Positions 44,992 to 55,148 of a stretch of 64,000 nt of DNA are shown here, in pieces. The stretch spans positions 682,001 to 746,000 of the forward strand of contig JAHGAU010000017.1 of assembly GCA_019925105.1 (NCBI GenBank), in the 5' to 3' direction. Numbering within the stretch: the first letter of the stretch is position 1; each line of letters starts with the position of its first letter. Both the position numbers and the translations under genes were made by a program. Source of the DNA: Niebla homalea (lineage: Eukaryota; Ascomycota; Lecanoromycetes; Lecanorales; Ramalinaceae). A model generated the notes under the pieces. It ran no database searches and was not told the DNA's origin. It saw only the letters and a program-made list of their open reading frames with translations.

Positions 44992-45734
44992 GAGCAGATT
45001 CTAATTTAATAGATCTGCTCAGACAGACGCAGTATCATGAGGAGGGATTCCGCCGAGCAATCAGAGTCTTTTCGATGCACGTGCTTGTAAATATCAAACA
45101 GTTTTGTTCTTCGTTTTTATATAAAAGGAAGGTGATGAAGTGATGATGCCAAGCACCGCTTTGGATCTGCCGGTGAGCCGCGATGACTGATGAGATCAAA
45201 TCTCCTCCAACCAGATCGACCTCGAACTATCCTTATATTGATATTGAAACATGGTAATCACCCTGTTATGCAAAACATAGTATGTGCGAAGTTTAAGCAA
45301 CTATATATTTCCTCATCATCTTATCGTCATTCATAGCACCCGCCTCACTCTGCCGACAAACGCCAAAGACACTACTGAAGACATCGTCGCCGGAACCCTT
45401 GCCCCCCCTGTCTCATATTCCTTCTTCAAGCAAACATTCCCCCACGGGAACGATTGCATACCGGCCTGTTTGCCTGTTGCTGTGTGGTATTACCCGGGGA
45501 GTAAAAAGTATACAGGAGACTGTATTGGGATTGGGAAGGATAGGCACGCCCACACGAATCAGCTGGATAAAAGTCTCTTGAGGACCTCGCAGCAAGCCGA
45601 TCATGAACCGTGAGAGGTCATAATGAACCAACAATTCACACAGCAAAACCACAGATAGCGACAATCCTTCAGATTGATACACGTGATCGTGTGCCCGGAA
45701 TCACTTGTGCTCTCGCACCCCAACCTTGGCTTGC
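44992..45734. other. Divergent promoter region, CYM1 and taxilin
   Basis: About 740 bp between divergent starts. AT-rich near 45110-45125 and 45225-45310. No gene recognised. Confidence 0.45.
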
Positions 45735-47708
45735 ATGTCCACCATGTCTGGACGTTCTTTCCAGGGGCCACTAGCCCCTCAAAATCCTACGGCGAGCAAC
45801 ACGAGCCTCGATTACATCAATGGCCATGGCGCTCTACCTGACACACCAGCTGCGGTACCGGCTCCGTCAACCCACGCTGGCAAAAAGGGCAAGAACAAGA
45901 AGGCGCCGGATGCGAACGATGTGAGCAAGGCACTGGCGGCCAAAATCAACCAGCTGGAGTTAGATCAGGCAGGGGAGAAAGACCAAGAAGTTGAGATCGG
46001 TGGGTTTCCCTCCAGCGCGGGCACGAGAGAGAGCATATTAGGCTGCATGAAAGAGCTTGATCTCCCTCCAGACATGATTGCTCAAGCCATGAGACTTCTG
46101 AATGCCGACGGCGGCCCCAAGCCGATCATTCAGGGAGGGCCGCCCACCCCCGAGAAAATGGAACCGCTTTTGGCTGATCTCGCCGGCGTGTCTGATCTGC
46201 TCTCTGCTCTGCCCAATTTGTTTACTGCGGCGCAACAGAAGCTGACCACCTTGCCCCCTGGCCTTGTCGCCACTTTAGAACGAGAAGTCAAAAAAGCAAC
46301 CCGAGATCTGACCAGCCTCTTGAACCAGATGGACAACCCCTTGGCCAAGCTTGAGACCGCCCAGAAGAAGTATACCGAACTGCTCTCGGACATGCGCCGA
46401 TTGGATCGGGAAAATGCCAAGAACAAGAAGCGAGCCGACCTGTATCAGAAGGAGAAGGACCAGGGTCGATCTCAACTGACCAAGAGTGATGCGGTCAAGT
46501 CAAAGTTGGAGAGTGTGTGCCGAGAGCTGCAGCGTGAGAACAAGAAGTTGAAGGTCAGCACGCCCACTGCCTTCCTCTCCTTGGACAGGCCATAGAAAAA
46601 GGAGTTGGTCTAATCTGACTGGCCCAACAGGACGAACAAAAACGTATCGAGAATGACGAGAAGGCAAGTCGAGAAGAAGTCAGCGATCGAGCAGACAGTC
46701 TGTTCGATGAGCTTCAGGAAAGTTTATCACGGACGGAGAATCCTTCACAGGCGTCAAATACTACCCACCTGGAAGCAGATGAGATGTATGTTGTTCTCAC
46801 AGCTTATGGTGTGTGCATGAGGGACTGATGAATCATCTTCAAGGTTCCGACAGAGGTTCAAATCGTTCGTCGAGCAATACGAACTGCGCGAATTGCATGT
46901 TGTCAGCATGTTGAGGACCAAAGATAGCGAAGTGCAGCTTGCCACAGCTCGAGCCGAGGAGCAGCGGAAAAGGGCAGAGACTGAAGCGAACAAGTCTCGG
47001 ACGCTGACCACACAAGTCTCGACCTTCTCGCATACCGAAAGCGAGCTACGAGGCCAGCTCAACATCTACGTTGAGAAGTTCAAACAGGTCCGTGCTTCCC
47101 CCACGAATTATTGTTTGAAGTGGACCCGATCTTGCATCCCGTAACATGAGTGAATCCCTAGGCTGACACAATATATCAAGCAGGTCGAAGACACGCTCAA
47201 TAACAGTAACGACCTCTTCCTGACCTTCCGCAAGGAGATGGAGGAGATGTCCAAAAAGACCAAGCGCCTCGAAAAGGAGAATCTCAACCTCACACGCAAG
47301 CACGAGCTCACCAACCGCAACATTCTCGAAATGGCCGAAGAACGGACCAAGATCAACAAGGAGGTGGAGAACTTGAAGAAGAAGAACAACACCCTTGAGA
47401 GCATTGTGCGCAAGATGCAGGAACAAGGGCGAACCCCGGCGCCCAGGACGGGAGGGCTGGATGGGGATGAGGAAGTCACGGAGAGCGACTACGAAGATGA
47501 GGATGATGATGAGGACTTTGGCAGCGAGGATGGGGAGTATGAGGTTGAGAGCGATGAGGAGCTGCAGGCCGCCCAGGCGCCCGTGCAAGCGGCTGTGTAT
47601 GGCCCACCGCCGCCGAGTAGTAGCGCGAGTTCAGCCAGAGTCAATGGTGGGGTGCATCGTCAAGTGAATGGGGAGGTCAATGGCATCAAGTCGAATGTAG
47701 TAGTATAG
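45735..47708 (+). CDS. Taxilin-family coiled-coil protein, four exons
   Basis: Taxilins bind syntaxins or the nascent-polypeptide complex and are linked to vesicle traffic. Exons 45735-46553, 46631-46785, 46844-47087 and 47184-47708, with introns of 77, 58 and 96 nt; 580 residues. The start could also be the ATG at 45744, which has a better context. N-terminal disordered region with a KKGKNKK cluster (about 50-55). Then a long coiled coil (about 180-490) with the taxilin blocks KLESVCRELQRENKKLK, DEQKRIENDEKASREEVS, MFRQRFKSFVEQYELREL, LNIYVEKFKQ-VEDTLNNSNDLFLTFRKEMEEM and TKRLEKENLNLTRKH. The tail holds a very acidic stretch (about 495-520, DYEDEDDDEDF) and a Pro/Ser-rich end. All splice joins fall inside conserved blocks and keep the heptads. 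Convergent with the next gene at 78 bp. Confidence 0.9.
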
Positions 47709-47786
47709 CACGAGCAGTCTCCACAGCTTTTACATGTCGGACAAGGAACGAGTAAGATCATCATCACTTCATATCCTACGATGCTT

Positions 47787-48905
47787 TTACAGTTTGCTTT
47801 CTCTACCACTGCCACCACCACCTCCACCTCCACCTCCACTACTACCTTCTGCCACCACAAAGCCAGCGCCCCTCTCCATCCACTCCACAGCCTCCGTGAC
47901 CATATCCTCCACAATCACCCTGGCGGGCTTCACATCCCCCACCATCGCCGCCACCTGGCCCATCAAGAAGGGCATATCCACCTCCCTCTCGCCCTCCTCC
48001 AGATCCCTCTCCATGGGCACAACCCCCTGCCCCGTCAAGCGCTCCACCTCGCCCTTCCTCCCCACCTCCCACTCATCCAGATACTCATTCCTCCTCGCCC
48101 GCAACGGCCTCCCACTCACCACCAACGTCCTCACCGTGTCCTCCCACCCGCACTCCACCACGCTCCTCTTGTGCATCTCACTGCACCCGGCCTCGTGGCT
48201 CGCCACGAACCGCGTGCCGACCCACACGCCTACCGCGCCCAGTGCCAGCGCGGCAGCCACCCCGCGACCGTCGTAGATCCCACCAGCCGCGACGACCAAC
48301 CCGGGTTCATGGCCTCCCAAGAGCGTCGGTCGGTATCCCTTGGCGATGTCCACACACGCAGGGACCAAGATACTCATCGGGATCTCGCCCGTATGCCCGC
48401 CACCCTCGCCGCCCTGGGCGCACACGAGATCGCATCCGGCTTCGAAAGCTTTGACGGCGTGTTTGGGGTGTCCCACCATGTTCATGACCACCACCCCCTG
48501 CGCATGTAGTTTTTCAATCACATGGCCGGGCGGCACCCCCACCGCCGAAACAAACATCCGCGCGCCTTCCTCGATGATGACATCGACGAGCGCGTCGAGC
48601 TGGCCGTGCGTGTAGTCGTGGTTCGTCCTCCTCGCTGTTCCCCCGACGGCAGGGAGGGCAAGGTCGACGCCGAATGGTAAATGGGGGAAACGGAGGAGGG
48701 CTTTCAGCTCGTGGATCATGGCGCGGAGGGTGTTGGGCGTGTAGCCAAGGCCGCCGACGGTGCCGAGACCGCCAGCGTTGGAGACGGCGGCGGCGAGGGG
48801 GCCGGTGGCGCAGTGGGCCATGCCGGCGAGGAGGATGGGGTGGGTGACGTGTAGGAGGGTGGTCAAGGGGGTGGAGAGGCGCTTTTCGGGAGTTTTGGGG
48901 GCCAT
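47787..48905 (-). CDS. Nitronate monooxygenase, probably peroxisomal (C-terminal SKL)
   Basis: FMN-dependent enzyme oxidising alkyl nitronates such as propionate-3-nitronate (2-nitropropane dioxygenase family). 372 residues from ATG 48905; the frame is open further up but has no ATG. TIM-barrel blocks: HVTHPILLAGMAHCATGPLAAAVSNAGGLGTVGGLGYT (about 19-56), FVSAVGVPP, VVVMNMVGHPKHAVKAFEAGCDLVCAQGGEGGGHTGE (phosphate-binding, about 150-185), LVVAAGGIYDGRGVAAALALGAVGVWVGTRFVASHEAGCS (about 220-260). The last residues are RESKL, so a type-1 peroxisomal targeting signal is present. Just before it is a nine-Gly run encoded by CCA/CCT simple sequence, a flexible tether for SKL. Many fungal members handle plant nitro-toxins, and a role in such detoxification is possible (inference). 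GC-rich compared with neighbours. Confidence 0.9.
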   Translation of the reverse strand: MAPKTPEKRLSTPLTTLLHVTHPILLAGMAHCATGPLAAAVSNAGGLGTVGGLGYTPNTLRAMIHELKALLRFPHLPFGVDLALPAVGGTARRTNHDYTHGQLDALVDVIIEEGARMFVSAVGVPPGHVIEKLHAQGVVVMNMVGHPKHAVKAFEAGCDLVCAQGGEGGGHTGEIPMSILVPACVDIAKGYRPTLLGGHEPGLVVAAGGIYDGRGVAAALALGAVGVWVGTRFVASHEAGCSEMHKRSVVECGWEDTVRTLVVSGRPLRARRNEYLDEWEVGRKGEVERLTGQGVVPMERDLEEGEREVDMPFLMGQVAAMVGDVKPARVIVEDMVTEAVEWMERGAGFVVAEGSSGGGGGGGGGSGRESKL

Positions 48906-49220
48906 GTTGAGATAGAGGGGGAGGTGAATTGATGAGGAGAATTGAAGGCGACCTTTCGTTGTCAACGCTACCTTATTGATCACATTTGTCGTTGATAGAT
49001 AATGGCGTACTCTGAGGTGGAGATTCGGGGACGGGGACGGCAGCAATCGTTTTTGCTGATCTGCCGAGGTGGTGGAGGGGTTCACTCACCGCAGAGGCGA
49101 CGAGTGAAAACAATTGCCGCGAAAATAACCAATGATTGAAGCCTTCTTTCCGACGAATCAAGCCCTTTTTCCAGGTAAGAGGTATCAGGTGTTGCATCAC
49201 AGTCTTCAAAACGTAGTGGC
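48906..49220. other. Intergenic region
   Basis: 315 bp holding the monooxygenase promoter and the 3' end of the ArfGAP gene. Nothing else seen. Confidence 0.45.
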
Positions 49221-51410
49221 TCATCTTACATATCTTGCACTTAGGCTTGCAAACGCATCAGGGCTATGTCGGCCGCTCTCAAACCCACCAATGTCGACAC
49301 TCTCCTGACTGACGTGCCTTCCAATGCCTGGATGCACAGGTTGAGCCTTGAGGTTGTTCATTGCTTGTGGACCGAGAGATGGTTGAAACGGATTCTTGCT
49401 TGATGTGGAAGCTTGGTTAGGCATTGTTACACTTCGTTGCGGCGGATGTACATTCGTATTTGGCAAGTCATGACCATTGGGTTGTGACTGATTGATGTTC
49501 TCATTGATCTGAGGTGTAGGCGCCAAATGGGGGTAGTTATACAAGGCGAGAATGCTTGATTTGTCAATGCGACCGGTCTGTTGCGGCAGCAGCGGTGTCG
49601 GCTGGTAGGGATTGAACCCTGGTGGAGCTTGCTGCTGAGGCTGCATAGCATACTGTGCTGAGTTCGGTACTGGGTGTTGTGTTACAAACATCCCCTGTTG
49701 CTGGGGCTGCTGAGGTACGTATTGCCCTGTTGTTGCTTGTGGCTGGAACCATCCTTGTTGCGCTTGAGGGGAGTATGTCTGAGGATTCTGCGTCGAGTAT
49801 TGTGTTTGAGGCGGCAGAGTAGTATTTTGCAAAAAAGGATTGTACGGAGACGCTTCAAACTGCTGCTGTTGTGGGAGGAATGGATTAGGGGAGACGGGGG
49901 CGGACTGCTGTGTTGGTTGGTGGAAAGGATTATGATTACTATTATTTGGCTGGATTTGCTGTATGTACGGATTCGATTGGATATATTGATTGGGGAGTTG
50001 AGGTACTGGAGGTGTCATTGTCTGTAATCTTGCATCCTGCATGGGAGGAGGTTGATTAGGATATCCTCCAGTGGCATTTGGAAATAGCGGTTGTTGCGAG
50101 ACCTGCATATTCGAGAATGCCTGGCCCATTGAAGCCATTTGGAGACGCTGGTGATTTGCTGGGTCAAATGGATTAACTGACAGCGGCTGGGTCTGGTATG
50201 GAACGCTGGGACTGAAGGCTCTTGCCGGAGCTTGCTGCTGCAACACACTTGACGGTTGGGTGCTTTGCTGGGCTATAGAGCCGGTATTCGAACGTGAGAC
50301 ATCCGTACTGTCCGTGAACGACAAATCATGGGTAGACCCTGAAGCGTCTTCCGCGGTTGCAGGTAACGGCTGACTGACAGCGACAGTCCGAGACTGGTTC
50401 GGCGTCCGAGCCATTGAGATGGGATTGCTTCCTTCGCCAAGTCTGACCAAGCTTTCAATCGTTCGTTCGAGGTTGCCACCCAACCCTTTGAGGACACTGG
50501 CATTTCGCTTTTCGTCAGAGAAGCCCATGTCTCTCAATTGAGCTAATTTCGGATCCATGTTGTCGTTACTTCCTCCCACGCTAGCTCCAAAAACTCTTGA
50601 TTGCTTGTTGATGCGAATAGGTTCATCCTGCCATCCGTTTCTGGCTGGCGGAGAGCGCGGCGGCGACAGAGGGACATTGCGGTGTAAGGGTAACGCAGAC
50701 GAGGAGCTGCGTAGTCCGAACCCAAAACGTTTTCCTGCCTTTGGCGGTAGAGGGGGTGGCTGATCTTCCGAGCTCATGGTACTGCCGGTATCTTGCCTCC
50801 TTGCAGGCTGTGTTCTGCCGCTCAAGAACGATTGTTGATCGTACTTCTGCCGTATGAACCGTTCCAAAACAGCGTCGACTTCATCGACGTCAAGGGGTAT
50901 GGGCGGCTTCGTGTTCTGAGGATTGTAGGTCCGGTTGGTGTTTGCATTGCCATTACGCTTCATCGTCTACGATTTGTCAGAGGGCTTGATGTGCGATCCT
51001 ATTGGGTCGTGGAGATCGTACATCGACCTGTTCGTTGGACCAACTGTCCATACTCAAGGATTTCACCTTGGAGATATGTGTTCCTAGCTTTCGATGTAGG
51101 GAGGCGCATCGCATGCATAAGAAAATTCCAAGCTTCGTCACGTCAACGAGGCCGTTCCAAGTGCCCGGAGGTCCACACGTCTTGGATACTCACATTCCAA
51201 CTGGCCCATCCTGTAAGTCCTGTTAGCAGGAAGTCCTCATTGATTGTCAAGGTAGATTGTTGGTCGCCCATCTAATGCAAATCGCAGAAATTAAGTACCT
51301 GGATTCCGCGCTCCGCAATCAGCGCATCGATCATTGCCGGGCACCGTTTTTATCAAATCCTGTAGAGCCTTTTCATTGCGCGCCTGGGTACGCTTGCTGA
51401 TGTTCGCCAT
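49221..51410 (-). CDS. ArfGAP with UBA domain, Gts1-like, four exons
   Basis: GTPase-activating protein for Arf, acting in vesicle budding at Golgi or endosomes. Exons 51299-51410, 51194-51210, 51022-51132 and 49221-50966; introns 88, 61 and 55 nt; 661 residues. The second exon is only 17 nt (GWASWN) and sits inside the zinc finger. The finger C29-x2-C32-x16-C49-x2-C52 is complete only with that microexon; the Arg finger is R57 in ASLHRKLG. Conserved VKSLSMDSWSNEQVD follows. A UBA domain lies at about 218-259 (LAQLRDMGFSDEKRNASVLKGLGGNLERTIESLVRL). Residues about 290-590 are Gln/Pro/Asn-rich with NPF motifs (NPFDP, HNPFHQ, PNPFL, YNPFL), typical docking sites for EH-domain endocytic proteins. 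Layout ArfGAP-UBA-Q-rich matches yeast Gts1-like proteins. Confidence 0.9.
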
Positions 51411-52095
51411 TGCGAACAAGTCCAGGGATGGGATGTCTAGAGGGAAGAAGGGAGAAAGTAAGTGATATCAAAGCCCGGAGAACCTTAACCAATTGGAGTG
51501 AGCGATCAAGCCAGCTTTACTGACATCCATTCGAAGCAAGAGCAAAAACGTTACTCGGCGTGCATGCGAAGGAAAAAAACGACCGACCGTCACCGTTCCT
51601 GAAATGCAAGTCTTATTAACACCTCATGCAAGAAATTCATAGTTGCACGGGCAGAAGATCTTCAAGATCAGCATTATGCATCCGAAAGAGGTTTAGCTTG
51701 AGATGCAACATCGGCTTTCGTGTCACCGGCGTAGTCAGGAGATGTGTCCGCATTTTGGTGCTCATCTGCTCTGAATATATAATGGACTTGCACCGTTAGT
51801 ATGTCAGTGGAATGTCAGTAAGTCTACGTCAGTGTCAATCGCGCTTGATGTGATCAGATGATTTGCCGTCTGTCCTGAGTCACTCTCTCGAGCAGCTCTC
51901 AAGTCAAACAAAAGGAGGTGCATGAGCCTCGGTACGGTCCTACACTTTGTAGTATGCGGAGGCGCGGAGACGAAGTGAAAGATCTACTCCTTTAACAGCT
52001 CAACATCTGCATCAGTCACTCCTGTTGTAAACGTCTGCGTTGACCAATTATTACGTTCTATATTTACTCCTTCTGTGTTGTAATATAAGCAGAAG
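51411..52095. other. Divergent promoter region
   Basis: About 685 bp between the ArfGAP and GST kappa starts. A TATA-like TATAATATAAGC lies just before the GST start (about 52078-52090). No gene seen. Confidence 0.45.
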
Positions 52096-53044
52096 ATGGC
52101 AAAGCTCAAACTTGTCCTTTACTTCGACCTTGTGAGCCCCTTTGCGTACGAAGCTTTCTATATCACCAAGGTAAATTCAACACTGTTCGCTATAGTCTTG
52201 TCATGATCATCCGCCTTTCTCCGTATTTTGTATCAAAGGCCCGGGAAATCTCCTTTTGTGTGCTAACCAAACCTGTGTCCCGTCATTAGACATCATCAGT
52301 CTTCAGAGATGTTGATGTCACGTACGCACCTGTACTTCTAGGCGGGATTATGAAAGCATGTAACAATAGACCCCCTCTTGACATCAAAAGTACGTTATAA
52401 TCAATTTCGGGTGGAATTGCAAAGTACTCATGCTTCCATTAGACAAAGGTGAATACGTCGGCAAGCAGAGGTTACGATGGGCTCAAATGTTCAACATCCC
52501 GATGTCCACGAAGATGCCCCCGGGATTCCCCCATAACACCCTTCAAGCCCAGAGAGCGTTAGCTGCTCTGTCAATTGTTGCGCCAGAGAAGTTGGTAGAC
52601 GTGCTCGCCGCTCTTTGGCATATGTCTTTCGTTGAGGGGGAAGAAGTTCACAAATTGGAGCTCATCAAGCCCGTGCTTGCCAATATGATTGGGGAGGCAT
52701 TGACCAGAGAGGTCATAGACAAGGTCTGCGTGCACAATTGTCTGTCTGACCCGAGCTTCTAATGACCCTGGGGTAGGCCAGTAGTGATGAGGCGAAAAAG
52801 CTTCTGTTCACTAATACTGAGGAGGTCGTCAGTACCGGCGGCTTTGGACTCCCCTGGATGTTGGGTTTGTTTGTCCTTGCCTTAACTCTCGCTTCATGTC
52901 TAATACAGCGCAGCAACCAATTCGAATGGGAGTACAGAAGGTTTCTGGGGTATTGACAGCCTTGGACAGATGGTATATCATCTCGACCTGAAGCGGCCAG
53001 AAACTGGCAGCGCCAGTGGAAGTGGTTGGCGAGCAATGTTGTAA
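52096..53044 (+). CDS. Glutathione S-transferase kappa / DsbA-like, five exons
   Basis: Kappa-class GST of the thioredoxin fold, glutathione-dependent; the class is mitochondrial or peroxisomal in eukaryotes. Exons 52096-52170, 52290-52389, 52443-52723, 52777-52864 and 52914-53044; introns 119, 53, 53 and 49 nt. They close to 224 residues in frame. Blocks: KLVLYFDLVSPFAYEAF (active-site Ser in SPFAY, about 14), FRDVDVTYAPVLLGGIMKACNNRPP (about 30-54), LRWAQMFNIPMSTKMPPGFPHNTLQAQRAL (about 70-100), then GGFGLPWM (the cis-Pro loop, about 173-180) and TEGFWGIDSLGQMVYHLDL (about 190-208). Length and order match the family. No C-terminal SKL, so the compartment is open. The large number of introns relative to size is notable beside its intron-poor neighbours. 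Confidence 0.9.
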
Positions 53045-53509
53045 GCAGAGGATACGCTGTTTCTTCGAAGATGACTTAACGTGGATCTGTATTGCATCTC
53101 TCCCAACTTCCAATGACTCCTTCAAGCCTGGAGAGGCCATGATCGCGCCATCCCGCGTCACAATCTTCAACACTCTCATCTGTTTGCCAGCGTATCTCTG
53201 CTCAGATACTTCTTGAGGCTTATTGCGCAAAGCCCAATGTATTATCTCAAATGGTAGCAAGCAGTGAAGTCTTACTGGATTAAGAAGGAGGCTGTGACGA
53301 ATATGCTGGGAATGTCTTAAGGTTCTCCTAATCTTTGTGGCTATTCTCCAAATCTACTCAAGCCCTTCCCTTGGGGTCGTTGTGGCCGTCACGGTCTGGT
53401 ATGGTCGTCGAGCGCGTTCTAAGTAGTTGAAAGTGTCATACTGAAAGATGAAAAATTTGTTGATTGATATATTCATTGCTTCCAAATCTCCAGGCGAACA
53501 GATGCGGAG
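53045..53509. other. Spacer between convergent genes
   Basis: 465 bp between convergent GST kappa and CobW-type genes. 3' UTR sequence; no gene seen. Confidence 0.45.
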
Positions 53510-54656
53510 TCACAGAAGTCTTTTGATTTCCAATGTTGTTTCTATAGTTGAATCTTGTATGTCGAAAGGCCTCTCGGTTTTGATTGACTTCTTCCACTTC
53601 TCAGCTTCGTCTCGAGCAAAGATGATAGTCATTCGCAATATTGCCTCCTCAGCATGAGCTGCTCCAGGATCCATTTCTGTAAAGGTCCATCTTCCAAAAG
53701 CCCAATTCAGGATATATCTGGAGATGTCCGACTTATCTGCTGTTACTGATTGTTTTTGAACATTGTCTGATGATGATGGCGTTCGGTCCGCGTTCAATGT
53801 AGCTTTGATTCGATATATCTCGTCCTTAGGGGCCGAGCTTAGGAAAGCATCGAGCTTCTCCAAGTCGATTGCTCGACGCGTTCCATCTCGTGAACGCATT
53901 TCTACCGACAGCACTTCTACCTCGTTCTGATGATCATGGGAATGAGCGTTCCCCCCTTCATGCTCAGGCAGAGACGTAGGACCGGTATCTTTTGCGAGAG
54001 CACTGTCCAACCCAAGTAGGACATCTTTGTCAACTCTGCCCTTATCGCTTCTCACCGTAGCGACCTGGATCTCCAAATCTCCTACGCGGTCCAAACAATC
54101 GTCGTACCTTCTCTCATCCACGAACTCCCACTTATTAAACACAATCAAATCAGTGTACCTGGCTTGCATCTTGGCCGTGTAACTAGTGTCATCGTAGCCC
54201 TTCCAATTCTCCACATCAATGACAACAACTACACCGTCCAAGTAATAGTGTGACGTTTCCCGCGCCAGCCTGTTGACCTCCATAGCCAGCGTGGCTGGAA
54301 AAGCACTGCCGGAGGTCTCAATGATGATGCGATCTGGAGAGACATCATGCCGGAGGGTTTCCAGGGCATCACCCAGTTGTCCTACTAGATTACAGCAAAT
54401 GCAGCCATTGAGAAGCTCCTTCACTCCTGATATTGAGGAGGAAGAAGCGAGCTTTGAGTCAATTTCCAGGTCACCAAATTCGTTCTTGAGCAGGGCGACT
54501 TTGTATGTTTTGGGGAGTTGGGGGATCAAATTCAAAATCAAGGTGGTTTTGCCGCTTCCTTCAATCGCACAATCAGCTTGACTGGAAGTCCAGATACCAC
54601 TAAAGTTTGGACGGACCTAAGAAGCCCGTAAAGATGGTTATTGGTATGGGCGACAT
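53510..54656 (-). CDS. CobW/COG0523 G3E GTPase, ZNG1-type metal chaperone
   Basis: GTPase of the family that delivers zinc or cobalt to client enzymes. Exon 1 is 54617-54656 and exon 2 is 53510-54558; a 58-nt intron splits the P-loop. 362 residues. The join gives MSPIPITIFTGFLGSGKTTL, with Walker A G-x4-GKTT at about 11-19. Switch block ALLKNEFGD; metal-binding GCICC (C66, C68, C69), the CxCC hallmark of the family; Walker B-like RIIIETSG (about 91-98); base-recognition NKWE. A His-rich segment HEGGNAHSHDHQ lies at about 215-230. The C-terminal CobW_C domain has DEIYRIKATL and ILNWAFGRWTF. In ZNG1 an N-terminal extension contacts methionine aminopeptidase. Here the protein starts directly at the P-loop, so it may be a different subgroup (inference). 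Without the first exon the P-loop is missing. Confidence 0.9.
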
Positions 54657-55148
54657 ACTGCTACTTTATCACACTTTCTTGGTCAAGGATTATCATGAGT
54701 CAAGAAGTTTTCACGGTCGGCAGGGGACTCGAAAGTGCCCGAAGTCACCCCCACCCTCAAGGCACCGCCACAAAACGCCATCCGCCTCAAGTAGTCCATT
54801 CAGATATCCAATTCAATCGAAAGCAAGGGCTTTTGGTTCCGAACAACGTAAATTTGGGCCATCCTTTCGATCAACGTGTTATCGACTGGAACACTGGAAG
54901 TCTGGGAAAGATGCTATTGTGACTGGAGCCATCGCTTTGAAGCAACCAAGAATGCAAAGATGATGCCCGATCCATGCATAGAATGCACCGAGATGCGGAT
55001 AAGGAAGGACAGAAAGCAAAGGCTGTATCTGCTCCGAAACATCAAAAATTGACTGTTTGAGATAGCCAGGACACGCATTGGAATGAAGCTTCCTGACATA
55101 CTTGCGGTGTATATAATAGTTTTGCTCTGCAACTCCACACATACCTTT
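54657..55148. other. Intergenic region
   Basis: 490 bp between two minus-strand genes. Short frames only; no gene recognised. Confidence 0.45.

Noticed and set aside
47781..48509. 242-codon plus-strand frame
   Set aside because: Antisense shadow of the nitronate monooxygenase; His/Pro/Leu-rich artefact of GC skew.
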